In this document: piece after piece, positions 16,872 through 27,989 of the stretch
Layout: the number at the start of each line of letters is the position of its first letter
Numbering within the stretch: position 1 is the first letter of the stretch
Made by a program: the position numbers and the translations under genes
From: Streptomyces sp. ADI96-02
GTDB lineage: Bacteria > Actinomycetota > Actinomycetes > Streptomycetales > Streptomycetaceae
DNA length: 57,544 bases
Direction: 5' to 3'
Assembly (NCBI RefSeq): GCF_003846185.1
Contig: NZ_ML123034.1
Span: 6,021,185 to 6,078,728, forward strand
The notes under the pieces: generated by a model
Told to the model about the DNA's origin: nothing
Seen by the model: only the letters and a program-made list of their open reading frames with translations
Database searches by the model: none

Positions 16872-18130
16872 ACTGTCCGCACGCCGCCGCCCAGGCCGCT
16901 CCGGCCCCCGGTCCGAAGGGCGAGAGCATCGCCATCGACCCGATGGTGCGGGACCTGGACGGTGAGACCGCCCGGCTGCGCGACGCCGGCGTCCTCGCCC
17001 GGATCGACCTGCTCGGCGTCCCCGCCTGGGCCGTGACCCGGCACGCCGAGGCCCGCCGACTGCTCGTGGACCAGCGGCTGGTGAAGGACATCAACGCCTG
17101 GGAGCTGTGGCGGAGCGGCGAGGTGACCCGTGACTGGCCGCTGATCGGGATGGTCGACGCGGGCCGCTCCATGTTCACCGTGGACGGGGCCGAGCACCGG
17201 CGGCTGCGCGCCAAGACCTCGCAGGCGCTCACCCCGCGCCGGCTGGAGGCGATCCGCCCGGACATCGAGAAGTTCACCGAGGAACTGCTCGACACCCTCG
17301 CCGCCCAGGGCGCCGGCGGCGAAGTCGTCGACCTGAAGGCGGTGTTCGCACAGCCGCTGCCGATGCGGGTGGTCGGCATGCTCATGGGGGTCGACGAATC
17401 CCAGCACGCGATGCTGACGCAGCGGTACAAGGCGTTCTTCTCCATGCTCACCCCGCAGGAGGAACGCCTCGCGCTGCTCGCCGAGTTGGACGTCTTCTAC
17501 GCCGAGCTGGTGCGGGAGCGGACGGCCCGGCCCGGGGACGACCTCACCAGCGCCCTCATCCTGGCCGAGGAGGGCGGCGACCCGCTCACCGAGGAGGAGG
17601 TGATCGGCAACCTCAAGGCCATGGTCGCCGCCGGGCACGAGACCACGATCGGGCTCATCCTCAACGCCGTACGCGCCCTCCTGGCCAACCCCGGACAACT
17701 GCGCAAGGTGCTGGCGGGCGAGGTGGGCTGGGGCGCGGTGATCGAGGAGACGCTGCGCTGGGACACGCCGACCACCCACCTCCTGATGCGGTTCGCCACC
17801 GAGGACGTCACCGTCGGCGACGAGGTGATCCGGAAGGGGGAGGGCGTCGTCATCTCCTACCGGGCGATCGGGCGCGACGTCCAGCAGCACGGCGACGACG
17901 CCGACGCCTTCGACGTCACCCGCCCCGCGCCCATCCGGCACATGACCTTCGGGCACGGCCCGCACATCTGCCCCGGCGCCGCGCTCTCGCGGGTCGAGGC
18001 AGGCGTGGCGCTGCCCGCGCTGTTCGCCCGCTTCCCGGGACTCCGGCTCGCCGTCCCGGACGAGGAGATCGCCAAGCTACCGGTGATGACGCAGAACGAC
18101 ATGGCGGCCTTCCCGGTGCTGCTGAGCTGA
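16868..18130 (+). CDS. cytochrome P450, possibly CYP154-type
   Basis: The 420-residue P450 has all canonical motifs: I-helix VAAGHETT, K-helix EETLR (Glu294-Arg297), and heme loop FGHGPHICPG with Cys368. It overlaps the preceding EXXR-less P450 by 4 nt. That pairing and its size suggest CYP154, a soluble bacterial class with diverse substrates including steroids; the subfamily call rests on context. It needs a ferredoxin and reductase encoded elsewhere. No polyketide or peptide synthase genes are nearby to name a substrate. Confidence 0.85.
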   Translation: MNCPHAAAQAAPAPGPKGESIAIDPMVRDLDGETARLRDAGVLARIDLLGVPAWAVTRHAEARRLLVDQRLVKDINAWELWRSGEVTRDWPLIGMVDAGRSMFTVDGAEHRRLRAKTSQALTPRRLEAIRPDIEKFTEELLDTLAAQGAGGEVVDLKAVFAQPLPMRVVGMLMGVDESQHAMLTQRYKAFFSMLTPQEERLALLAELDVFYAELVRERTARPGDDLTSALILAEEGGDPLTEEEVIGNLKAMVAAGHETTIGLILNAVRALLANPGQLRKVLAGEVGWGAVIEETLRWDTPTTHLLMRFATEDVTVGDEVIRKGEGVVISYRAIGRDVQQHGDDADAFDVTRPAPIRHMTFGHGPHICPGAALSRVEAGVALPALFARFPGLRLAVPDEEIAKLPVMTQNDMAAFPVLLS

Positions 18131-18162
18131 TCCGGGCCGCCCGAGTGCCCCGTATGCCCTGC

Positions 18163-18214
18163 TATGCCTGCCCGTCGAGTGAAGCGCATCACTCAGCGTG
18201 AAATTCTAGGCATA
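18163..18214. promoter_or_regulatory. inverted TATGCCT/AGGCATA pair upstream of the betaine genes
   Basis: TATGCCT (18163-18169) and AGGCATA (18208-18214) form a spaced inverted pair, and another TATGCC copy lies a few bases upstream. They fall between the P450 stop and the aldehyde dehydrogenase start, where a choline- or osmolarity-responsive regulator could bind. It could be chance. Confidence 0.3.
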
Positions 18215-18334
18215 CATTCCGCCGGACCGGGGAGGGGTCCAGGCCGCTGGTGCGGCCGTACCCCGGTCCACCGGGCAGGACGCCCCCGGACGAACCGCCG
18301 GGGGCATGTCGGGCACGGAAGGCAGAAACACGAC

Positions 18335-19837
18335 ATGGCGGCGCTCAGTACGATCCACATCGACGGCACCTGGCGGGCCGCCGGGTCCGGTGCGACGCGC
18401 GAGGTGCTCGACCCCGCCGACGCCACCGTCCTGGCCGTCGTCGCCGAGGGCGGCGTCGAGGACACCGACGCGGCCGTCGCCGCCGCCCGGCGCGCCTTCG
18501 ACGACGGCCCCTGGCCGCACAGGCCCGTCGCCGAGCGGGCCGCGCTGCTGCGCCGGGTCGCCGAGCTGCTCCGGCGCGACCGCGAGGAGATCGCGATCAC
18601 CGAGAGCCGCGACACCGGCAAGACCCTGGAGGAGGGCCGCGTCGACGTCGACGACGTCACCAACGCCTTCCGCTACTTCGCCGACCTCGTAATGAACGAG
18701 AGCGGCGGCCGGGTCGTCGACGCGGGCGACCCCGACGTGCACAGCGTCGTCGTCCACGAACCCGTCGGCGTCTGCGCCCTGATCGCCCCCTGGAACTACC
18801 CCCTCCTCCAGGCCAGCTGGAAGATCGCCCCGGCCCTCGCCGCCGGCAACACCTTCGTGCTCAAGCCCAGCGAGGTCACCCCGCTGTCCACCGTGCACCT
18901 GATCAGGCTGCTGGCCGAGGCCGGGCTTCCGGACGGGGCCGCCAACCTGGTCACCGGCGCGGGCGACCCCGTCGGCGCACGCCTCTCCGAGCACCCCGAC
19001 GTCGACCTGGTCTCCTTCACCGGCGGCCTCGCCAGCGGCACCAAGGTCGCCCAGGCCGCCGCCCCCACCGTGAAGAAGGTGGCGCTGGAGCTCGGCGGCA
19101 AGAACCCCAACGTCGTCTTCGCCGACGCCTGCGCCACCGACGACGGCTTCGACACCGCCGTCGACCAGGCGCTGAACGCCGCCTTCTTCCACAGCGGCCA
19201 GGTCTGCTCCGCCGGCGCCCGCCTGATCGTCCAGGACACCGTCAGCGAGCGCTTCGTCACCGAGCTGGCCCGCCGCGCCGACGCCATCCGCCTCGGCCGG
19301 GGCACCGTCGACGGCGTCGAGTGCGGCCCGCTCGTCTCGGCCCAGCAGCTCGCCAAGGTCGAGGCGTACGTCGCCTCCGCCCGGGAGGAGGGCGCGGTCG
19401 TCCGCGCCGGCGGGCACCGCCCCGAGCCCTCCGGCACACGGCCCGCCGACGGCTACTTCTACCGGCCGACCGTCCTCGACGGCTGCCACCGCGAGATGCG
19501 GGTCGTCCGCGAGGAGACCTTCGGCCCGATCCTCACCGTCGAGACCTTCCGTACCGAGGAAGAGGCCGTCACGCTCGCCAACGACACCGACTACGGCCTC
19601 GCCGGCGCCGTCTGGACCACCGACGCGGGCCGCGCCCGCCGGGTCGCCGGACGGCTGCGCCACGGCACGGTGTGGATCAACGACTACCACCCCTACCTCC
19701 CGCAGGCGGAGTGGGGCGGCTTCGGCAAGTCCGGCACCGGCCGCGAACTCGGCCCGACCGGGCTCGCCGAGTACCGCGAGTCCAAGCACATCTACCAGAA
19801 CCTCAACCCGCGCCCGCAGCGCTGGTTCGCCGGCTGA
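18335..19837 (+). CDS. betaine aldehyde dehydrogenase-like NAD-dependent enzyme
   Basis: The 500-residue aldehyde dehydrogenase oxidises betaine aldehyde to glycine betaine in the usual pathway. Motifs are the Rossmann entry LIAPWNYPLLQASWKIAPAL, catalytic Glu252 (LELGGKNPN) and nucleophile Cys291 (FHSGQVCSAG), plus EETFGPI near the end. ATG 18335 is preceded by a GGAAGG-like site; the frame extends upstream without similarity. A choline dehydrogenase and a betaine-type importer follow on the same strand, which supports the substrate. A strong hairpin sits directly after the stop, so the following genes may be partly uncoupled. Confidence 0.85.
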   Translation: MAALSTIHIDGTWRAAGSGATREVLDPADATVLAVVAEGGVEDTDAAVAAARRAFDDGPWPHRPVAERAALLRRVAELLRRDREEIAITESRDTGKTLEEGRVDVDDVTNAFRYFADLVMNESGGRVVDAGDPDVHSVVVHEPVGVCALIAPWNYPLLQASWKIAPALAAGNTFVLKPSEVTPLSTVHLIRLLAEAGLPDGAANLVTGAGDPVGARLSEHPDVDLVSFTGGLASGTKVAQAAAPTVKKVALELGGKNPNVVFADACATDDGFDTAVDQALNAAFFHSGQVCSAGARLIVQDTVSERFVTELARRADAIRLGRGTVDGVECGPLVSAQQLAKVEAYVASAREEGAVVRAGGHRPEPSGTRPADGYFYRPTVLDGCHREMRVVREETFGPILTVETFRTEEEAVTLANDTDYGLAGAVWTTDAGRARRVAGRLRHGTVWINDYHPYLPQAEWGGFGKSGTGRELGPTGLAEYRESKHIYQNLNPRPQRWFAG

Positions 19838-19847
19838 CGCCTGCGGG

Positions 19848-19877
19848 GGACCGGCCCGGACCCCACCGGGCCGGTCC
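19848..19877 (+). terminator. hairpin between aldehyde dehydrogenase and choline dehydrogenase
   Basis: GGACCGGCCCGG (19848-19859) pairs perfectly with CCGGGCCGGTCC (19866-19877) around a 6-nt loop, 11 nt after the stop codon. It may end or attenuate transcription. Confidence 0.6.
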
Positions 19878-19936
19878 TGCCCGGCTGTTCGCAGCACTAC
19901 GCACACGCACGAACCTTGCAGAAGGAGCAGTGACCG

Positions 19937-21534
19937 ATGCCCCCCACACCCCGCAGCACCGCAGTCCCCGACCCCGTCGACTACGTGATCGTCGGCGGCG
20001 GCACCGCCGGCTCGGTCATCGCCTCCCGGCTCACCGAGGACCCTGACGTCACCGTCACGGTCATCGAGGGCGGTCCCACCGACATCGACCGCGACGACGT
20101 CCTCACCCTGCGCCGCTGGCTCGGCCTCCTCGGCGGCGACCTGGACTACGACTACCCCACCACCGAGCAGCCACGCGGCAACTCCCACATCCGGCACAGC
20201 CGCGCCCGGGTGCTCGGCGGCTGCTCCTCGCACAACACGCTGATCAGCTTCAAGCCGCTGCCCGGCGACTGGGACGAATGGGCCGAGGCCGGCGCCGAGG
20301 GCTGGGACGCCGCCGCGATGGACCCGTACTTCGCCAAGCTCCGCAACAACATCGTCCCGGTCGACGAGAAGGACCGCAACGCCATCGCCCGCGACTTCGT
20401 CGAGGCCGCCCAGGAGGCGGCCGGAGTCCCGCGCGTGGACGGCTTCAACAGGAAGCCGTTCCACGAGGGCGTCGGCTTCTTCGACCTCGCCTACCACCCG
20501 GAGGACAACAAGCGCTCCTCCGCCTCCGTCGCCTACCTCCACCCCCACATCGAGGCCGGCGACCGCCCCAACCTGCGGATCCTGCTGGAGACCTGGGCCC
20601 ACCGCCTGGAGTTCGACGGCGCCCGCGCCACCGGCGTCCACGTCCGCACCAAGGACGGCGAGGAGATCCTGCTGCGCGCCGCCCGCGAGGTCATCGTCTG
20701 CGCGGGCGCGGTCGACACGCCCCGGCTGCTCCTGCACTCCGGCGTCGGACCGCGCGCCGACCTCGAAGCGCTGGGCATCCCCGTCCACCACGACCTGCCG
20801 GGCGTCGGCGAGAACCTGCTCGACCACCCCGAGTCCGTGATCGTCTGGGAGACCGACGGGCCCATTCCGGAGAACTCCGCGATGGACTCCGACGCCGGGC
20901 TCTTCGTCCGCCGCGACCCCGGATCCCGGGGCCCGGACCTGATGTTCCACTTCTACCAGATCCCGTTCACCGACAACCCGGAGCGCCTCGGCTACGAGAA
21001 GCCCGAGCACGGCGTGTCGATGACCCCCAACATCCCCAAGCCGCGCAGCCGGGGCCGCCTCTACCTCACCAGCGCCGACCCCGAGGTCAAACCCGCCCTG
21101 GACTTCCGCTACTTCACCGACGAGGACGACTACGACGGCCGCACCCTGGTCGACGGCATCAAGCTCGCCCGCGAGATAGCGCGCACCGAACCGCTCGCCC
21201 ACTGGCTCACGCGCGAGGTCTGCCCCGGACCGGAGATCACCTCCGACGAGGAGATCGGCGAGTACGCCCGCAAGGTCGCCCACACCGTCTACCACCCCGC
21301 CGGAACCTGCCGGATGGGCGCGCCCGACGACCACGGGGCCGTGGTGGACCCGAAATTGCGCATTCGAGGGCTGGAGGGCATCCGGATCGCCGACGCGTCC
21401 GTCTTCCCGACCATGCCCGCCGTCAACCCGATGATCGGAGTCCTCATGGTGGGCGAGAAGTGCGCGGAACTCCTCGCGAGCGAGGCGCGCGACGCCGTGC
21501 CGGTGACCGGACCCGGCACCGGAGGTGACGCGCG

Positions 21535-21538
<4 letters not shown>
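19937..21538 (+). CDS. betA: GMC-family choline dehydrogenase
   Basis: The 533-residue FAD-dependent oxidoreductase begins with the dinucleotide-binding motif VIVGGGTAGSVIASRL and continues with the GMC signature region RVLGGCSSHN, a second signature VIVCAGAVDTPRLLLHSG, and a C-terminal active-site block HPAGTCRMGAPDD followed by NPMIGVLMVGEKCAEL. It is predicted to oxidise choline to betaine aldehyde, the step before the upstream dehydrogenase. ATG 19937 has AAGGAG 9 nt upstream. Its last codons overlap the importer ATPase start. BetA-type specificity is inferred from neighbours; other alcohols are possible. Confidence 0.82.
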
Positions 21539-22709
<1,171 letters not shown>

Positions 22710-22710
<1 letters not shown>

Positions 22711-24695
22711 TGGCCGCCGCCCACGCCCCCGCCGCCCGCCCGGCCCCGGCAAGCGCGCGCCGGGGGCCGTTGGCCGTACTGCGCGACCACCCGGCGGCCG
22801 GAAAGCTGCTGCTGCTCGCGCTCGTCGCCGCCGTCGCCGTACCGCTCGTCAACTCGCGCTGGGGCGGCGGCGTCTGGCCGGACGCGCTCACCGCCGACCT
22901 CTCCGGCCCGCTCGGCGACGTCACCGACTGGATCGTCTCCAACCGCGACAGCCACCCGCTGTTCCTCTACTTCTTCGGCCACATCAGCAACGCCGTCGTC
23001 CTCTCCGTACGCGGCGTCTACCTGCTCCTGCTCGCCCTCGGCTGGGCGGGCGTCACCGTACTGGCCGCCGCCGTCGCCTGGCGCGCCGCGGGCCTCCGGC
23101 TCGCCCTCACCGCGGGCGTCTCCTTCCTTCTCTGCGGGCTGCTGGGCATGTGGATGCCGACCATGCAGACGCTCGCCCTGATGGTCGTCGCGGTCCTCGC
23201 CTCCGTGCTGCTCGGCCTGCTCCTCGGCCTGGCGGCCGGGCTCTCCGACCGCACGTTCCGGGTGCTGCGCCCCGTCCTCGACACCATGCAGGTGCTGCCC
23301 GCGTTCGCGTATCTGCTGCCCGTGGTGCTGGTGTTCGGCATCGGCGTGCCCGGAGCCGTCCTCGCCACCGTCGTCTACGCGGCCCCGCCGATGGCCCGCC
23401 TCGCCGCGCTCGGCGTGCGAGGGGCCGACAGCGGCGTCATGGAGGCCGTCGCCTCGCTCGGCGCCACCGGCCGGCAGCGGCTGCTGACGGCCCGGCTGCC
23501 GCTCGCCCGCAAGGAACTGCTCCTCGGCCTCAACCAGACCATCATGATGGCGCTCTCCATGGCCGTCATCGCCTCCGTGATCGGCGCGGGCGGCCTCGGC
23601 GACCGCGTCTACCAGGCGCTCTCCTCCGTCGACGTCGGCGCGGCGCTCGCCGCCGGCATCCCGATCGTGCTGCTCGCCGTCGTGCTGGACCGTACGACGG
23701 AGGCCGCCGGCCGCCGCGTCGGCGCCGAGCCGGCCGGCCCCGCAGCCCTGCGCGGATGGCGCGGCTGGACCCTGGCCGCCGCCGTCACCGCGGCGGTCGC
23801 CGTCGCCGGCCGGCTCACCGACGGCCGGGTCTGGCCCGAGGACCTCACCGTGGCGATCGCCGGACCGGTCAACACGGCCAAGGACTGGATGGTCGACCAC
23901 CTCTACACCGGGGTGCCCGTCGTCGGCGGCACCGCCGACCTGGCCGCCCAGTTCACCAGCGGCGTCCTCAACCCGCTGCGCAGCGGGCTCACCGGCCTGC
24001 CCTGGTGGTCGGTGCTCCTCGTCGTCGCCGCCCTCGCCTGGACGATCGGCACCTGGCGCACCGCCGCCACCGCGGTGCTGGCCATGGCCGCCATCGGCGT
24101 CCTCGGCGTGTGGGAGCCCTCCATGGACACGCTCAGCCAGGTGCTCGCCGCCGTCGCGGTCACCCTGGTTCTCGGCTTCGCCGTCGCCGTCGGGGCCGCC
24201 CGCAGCCGGCGTCTGGAACGCCTGCTGCGGCCGGTCCTGGACGTCTTCCAGACCATGCCGCAGTTCGTCTACCTCATCCCCGTCGTCGCCCTCTTCGGCG
24301 TCGGCCGCGCACCCGCCGCCGCAGCCGCGGTCGTCTACGCCCTGCCCGCCGTCATCCGCATCACCACACAGGGGCTGCGCGGGGTCGACCCCGCCGCGAT
24401 GGAGTGCGCCCGCTCGCTCGGCGCGACGCCGGGCCAGCAACTGCGCCAGGTCCAGATCCCGTTGGCCAGGGCTTCCCTGCTCCTCGCGGTGAACCAGGCC
24501 GTCGTCCTGGTCCTCGCGGTCGTCATCATCGGCGGGCTCGTCGGATCGGGCGCACTCGGCTACCAGGTCGTCCTCGGCCTCGCCCAGGGCGACCTGGCGA
24601 CCGGCCTCGTCGCCGGAGCCGCGATCGTCTGCCTCGGCCTGATGCTGGACCGGGTCACGCAGCCCACCACCCGCCGCCAGCGACAGGAGAGCTGA
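22710..24695 (+). CDS. glycine betaine/choline importer: two permease domains in one chain
   Basis: The 661-residue membrane protein contains two ProW-like permease units. Unit 1 (about 80-340) has LRPVLDTMQVLPAFAYLLPV and the EAA loop EAVASLGATGRQRLLTARLP. Unit 2 (about 420-655) repeats this as LRPVLDVFQTMPQFVYLIPV and ECARSLGATPGQQLRQVQIP. Each unit is preceded by a similar outside segment with a WIVSNRD or WMVDHLY motif. The pore normally formed by two identical permeases is thus encoded as a tandem fusion. ATG 22710 overlaps the ATPase stop (ATGA). Confidence 0.87.
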
Positions 24696-24696
24696 G

Positions 24697-25671
24697 ATGA
24701 ACCGCTCCCGCACGCGCCTGCCCGTGGCGCTCGCCTCGGCCGGCGTCCTGCTCGCCACGGCGGGCTGCGGCGCCGCCGACATGACCAAGCAGACCTCCCC
24801 GTTCGCCGCCCCCGCCGGGGTCCGCACGGTCACGCTCTCCGTCCAGTCCTGGGTGGGCGCGCAGGCGAACGTCGCCGTGGCGCGGCAGCTCCTGGAGGAC
24901 GAGCTGGGCTACCGCGTCGACCTCGTCCAGACGGACGAGGTGCCCGCCTGGGACGCGCTGAGCCAGGGCCGGGTCGACGCCATCCTGGAGGACTGGGGCC
25001 ACCCGGACCAGGAGAAGCTGTACGTCGACGAGAAGAGGACCATCGTCCCCGGCGGCGACCTCGGGGTCACCGGCCACATCGGCTGGTACGTGCCGAAGTA
25101 CTGGGCCGACGAGAACCCGGACGTCACCGACTGGAAGAACCTCGACCGGTACGCGGACGAGCTGAGGACCGCCGAGAGCGGCGGCAAGGGCCAGCTCCTG
25201 GACGGCTCGCCCTCCTACGTCACCAACGACGTGGCGCTCGTGAAGAACCTGGACCTGGACTACAAGGTGGTCTTCGCCGGCTCCGAGGCGGCCCAGATCA
25301 CCCAGATCCAGCAGTTCGCCAAGGAGAAGAAGCCCTTCCTCAGCTACTGGTACCAGCCGCAGTGGCTGTTCAACCAGGTGCCCATGGTCGAGGTGAAGCT
25401 CCCGGCGTACACCGAGTCCTGCGCGGCGAAGGCCCCCGAGGACATCGACTGCGCGTACCCGACGACGCCGCTGCGGAAGTACCTCAACGCCGACTTCGCC
25501 CAACGGGGCGACGCGGCCTCCGCGTTCCTGAAGAAGTTCCGCTGGAGCGAGAAGGAGCAGAACGAGGTCTCCGAGATGATCGCCTCGCAGAAGCTCACGC
25601 CCGAGGAGGCGGCGAAGCGCTGGATCGACGGCCACCGGGACGTCTGGAAGAAGTGGCTGCCCCGGGACTGA
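24697..25671 (+). CDS. glycine betaine/choline-binding lipoprotein
   Basis: The 324-residue OpuAC-type protein has a signal peptide ending LLATAGC, a lipid-attachment site, so it is anchored on the outer face of the membrane. The binding domain shows VQSWVGAQANVAVARQLLED near the start, DAILEDWGH, and several Trp/Tyr (SYWYQPQW) that could form the aromatic cage for a quaternary ammonium. ATG 24697 begins one base after the permease stop, with CAGGAG upstream. It is the last gene of the cluster. Whether choline, betaine or both are taken up cannot be read from sequence alone. Confidence 0.87.
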   Translation: MNRSRTRLPVALASAGVLLATAGCGAADMTKQTSPFAAPAGVRTVTLSVQSWVGAQANVAVARQLLEDELGYRVDLVQTDEVPAWDALSQGRVDAILEDWGHPDQEKLYVDEKRTIVPGGDLGVTGHIGWYVPKYWADENPDVTDWKNLDRYADELRTAESGGKGQLLDGSPSYVTNDVALVKNLDLDYKVVFAGSEAAQITQIQQFAKEKKPFLSYWYQPQWLFNQVPMVEVKLPAYTESCAAKAPEDIDCAYPTTPLRKYLNADFAQRGDAASAFLKKFRWSEKEQNEVSEMIASQKLTPEEAAKRWIDGHRDVWKKWLPRD

Positions 25672-25735
25672 CGGCCCGAGCCGTCCGGCCCCGGCCACGG
25701 GAGGGAGCCGGGCGGCCGAGTCGGCGCACCGCCGC

Positions 25736-25771
25736 GACGGGAGGGCGGGCGTACCGGCCGCGCCTCCCGTC
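25736..25771. terminator. bidirectional terminator between convergent genes
   Basis: GACGGGAGG (25736-25744) pairs with CCTCCCGTC (25763-25771). It lies in the 112-nt gap between the betaine-binding lipoprotein and the end of the minus-strand secreted-protein gene. Confidence 0.6.
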
Positions 25772-25783
25772 CCGACGGGCCGG

Positions 25784-26617
25784 TCACACGCCGGGCGGCA
25801 CCCGGCCCGGGCGTCCGCGTCCCCGCGTCAGCGAGTAGCCGCACACCGCGGCCAGCGCGGCGAGCACCCCGCCGCCCACCGTCCACAGCCACCGGTCGGT
25901 CCACCAGCCCGAGCTCCAGCCGTCCTCCGGTTCACCGGCGGCCCGCGCCGGGACGGCGGAGACCCCCGGGACCAACGGCCGGGCCAGCGCCCCGTCCACG
26001 TCGTGGGCGCCGCCCCGGTCCACGGCCGTCGCCGTCACCGCCGCCCCGATGGGCAGGCCGAGGTCGGCGTCCGGGAGGTCCAGCACCGTCAGGCGTACGT
26101 AGTAGCTGCCGGGCAGCGGATCGTCGGCCCAGGGCTCCGACCAGGCGCGCACGGTCCGCAGGACGCAGGACAGCTCCACCGAGGCCGCGTCGGCGGCGGC
26201 CTTCCTGGTCTGATGCCCGTACACGCACGCCTGACGGCGGCGCAGCCCGTCGTACACGTCGATCTGCCAGGTGGAGGCACCGCGCCGGGCGGTGCTCCCG
26301 GGGAGCTTCACCGTGGCCTCGACGGTGGCCCGCTGTCCCGCGTCGGCCGGGAAGACCCAGTACAGGTAGTCGCCCGCCGACGCCTGCGCGGTGCCGGTCT
26401 GGCCCTGGCGGAGCGCGGTCGCCGTACGGAAGGCGGTGCCGGCCTCGGTGGGGGCGGCCTCCGCGTCCGGTGGGCCCTCCCCGTCCGGGCTCGCACTCGC
26501 CGGCGGGTCCTCCGCCGAGGCGGAGCCCGCCGAGCTCAGCAGCGCCAGGCCGGTGAGCAGCGCCGCGGTGAGGGCGCGCCGCGTGCCGCGAGCACGGCGG
26601 CGAGAGGTGGTCCGCAT
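25784..26617 (-). CDS. secreted, C-terminally membrane-anchored partner of the VWA protein
   Basis: The 277-residue protein has a signal peptide (cleavage near SASAED), an outside domain (YLYWVFPADAGQRATVEATV) and a C-terminal membrane helix with an Arg-rich tail. The domain resembles the second half of the neighbouring VWA protein (HRWYRVDVLPGQELRVSASV), so the two share a fold. The ATG at 26617 is chosen because it overlaps the VWA stop by one base (TGATG); the frame upstream of it lacks a signal sequence. No enzymatic motif is visible. It is probably a surface protein working with the VWA protein. Confidence 0.7.
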   Translation of the reverse strand: MRTTSRRRARGTRRALTAALLTGLALLSSAGSASAEDPPASASPDGEGPPDAEAAPTEAGTAFRTATALRQGQTGTAQASAGDYLYWVFPADAGQRATVEATVKLPGSTARRGASTWQIDVYDGLRRRQACVYGHQTRKAAADAASVELSCVLRTVRAWSEPWADDPLPGSYYVRLTVLDLPDADLGLPIGAAVTATAVDRGGAHDVDGALARPLVPGVSAVPARAAGEPEDGWSSGWWTDRWLWTVGGGVLAALAAVCGYSLTRGRGRPGRVPPGV

Positions 26618-27894
26618 CAGTGGGTCCTCCGTACGGTGACACGCAGGCGCGAGATCCAGCCGGTCAGCAGGCCCGCGACCAAACCGGTCAGGACGAGCAC
26701 GCCGAGCGGCCACCAGCCGCGGCCGAGTCCGAAGGCCGCCGCGTCGGACGCGGCGTCCGGTCCGTCCACGAGGTCCACCGTCAGCTCGACGGGGAGCCCG
26801 GGAGTCCGCTTCACCGAGGCGGGCGCGGAGAAGGAGTGGGCGAGCTGGAGGCAGACCGTCTCGGCTGCGGGCTTGCCGCGGCCGTCGTCGCCGTCCTCCG
26901 CCGGGGGCTCGGGATAGCGCAGCCCGGACGAGATCACGTCGGTGCGCCCGGCTCCGGCCTCGGAGCCCCGGACGATCTCCCGCCCGTGCACCGTCACCGC
27001 GCGCAGCAGGACGCCGTAGTCGTCGTCGACGGCCCGGTCGGCCGCCACGCTCGCCGAGACGCGCAGCTCCTGGCCCGGCAGCACGTCGACCCGGTACCAG
27101 CGGTGTTCGCCGATCTCCTGGCGGTCGGTGTAGAGGCCGGGTGCCAGCTTCGGCGCGGCGGTGCAGCTGTCCGCGCCCTCGGTCGCCACCGGGGCGACGG
27201 CGGGTTCGGCGGCCCGGTCCACCAACTGCTTGACCCGGCCGGAGAGTTCATCGGCGTGCTGGACGGCGGTGTAGGTGCCGCCGGTCGCCTCCGCGATGCA
27301 GGTGAGCTGCTGGCGGATCTTGGCGTTGGGGACCAGGCCCAGGGTGTCGACGACCAGGTGGGTGCCGCGTGCGGCGATCTCGCGGGCCACCTCGCACGGG
27401 TCGAGCGGCCCGCAGGTGTCCTCGCCGTCCGTGATGAGGACGATCCGCCGGGTCGCCCCGCCGCCTTCGAGGTCGTCGGCCGCGCCGAGCAGTGCCGGTC
27501 CGATCGGGGTCCAGCCGGTCGGGGCGAGGGTGGCGACGGCGGTCTTGGCCTCGGTGCGGTCCAGCGGCCCGACCGGGTAGAGCTGCCGGGTGTCCTCGCA
27601 GCCGACCTTGCGGTCCTCGCCCGGGTAGTCGGCGCCGAGGGTGCGGATGCCGAGCTGCACCTCCTCGGGAACCGCGTCCAGGACGTCGTTGAACGCCCGC
27701 TTCGCCGCGGCCATCCGGGACTGGCCGTCGATGTCGCGGGTGCGCATGGAGCCGCTGACGTCGAGGACCAGTTCGACCTTGGGGGCGGCGGCGGACGGTT
27801 CGTCGGCGGCTGCGGGCAGCGCGGAGCCGAGGCCGACGGCCAGGGTGGCGAGCGCTGTCCCCACCCCGGTCGTGAGCCGTTTTCTTGTGATCAT
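26617..27894 (-). CDS. secreted, membrane-anchored von Willebrand factor A domain protein
   Basis: The 425-residue protein has a signal peptide (cleavage near PAAADEP), a VWA domain with the metal-binding DVSGS motif (Asp45-Ser49) and LITDGEDTCG, a second outside domain (about 240-390) resembling its downstream partner, and a C-terminal membrane helix with a short basic tail. Cys pairs (GCEDT, TCGPLDPC) suggest disulfides. The role is likely metal-dependent protein binding on the cell surface. ATG 27894 has no Shine-Dalgarno, and a good promoter ends 6 nt upstream, so the mRNA is probably leaderless. Confidence 0.82.
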   Translation of the reverse strand: MITRKRLTTGVGTALATLAVGLGSALPAAADEPSAAAPKVELVLDVSGSMRTRDIDGQSRMAAAKRAFNDVLDAVPEEVQLGIRTLGADYPGEDRKVGCEDTRQLYPVGPLDRTEAKTAVATLAPTGWTPIGPALLGAADDLEGGGATRRIVLITDGEDTCGPLDPCEVAREIAARGTHLVVDTLGLVPNAKIRQQLTCIAEATGGTYTAVQHADELSGRVKQLVDRAAEPAVAPVATEGADSCTAAPKLAPGLYTDRQEIGEHRWYRVDVLPGQELRVSASVAADRAVDDDYGVLLRAVTVHGREIVRGSEAGAGRTDVISSGLRYPEPPAEDGDDGRGKPAAETVCLQLAHSFSAPASVKRTPGLPVELTVDLVDGPDAASDAAAFGLGRGWWPLGVLVLTGLVAGLLTGWISRLRVTVRRTH

Positions 27895-27900
27895 CGCCGG

Positions 27901-27930
27901 ATCTTATGGAAAATCAGTTCGCATTCCCAA
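27901..27930 (-). promoter_or_regulatory. promoter for a leaderless VWA gene transcript
   Basis: On the minus strand TTGGGA (27930-27925) and TAAGAT (27906-27901) are 18 bp apart, close to the vegetative consensus. The -10 ends 6 nt before the ATG, so transcription would begin at the start codon. Confidence 0.6.
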
Positions 27931-27989
27931 CCGTGTCCACCGTCCTCTGCCGACGGCCGGCCGACCGGGACGCTGAGCAGCCCGCGCCG

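Noticed and set aside
15315..18130. Part of a natural-product gene cluster around the P450 pair
   Set aside because: No polyketide synthase, peptide synthetase, terpene cyclase or tailoring set surrounds them. The pairing is better explained by the common CYP157/CYP154 arrangement.
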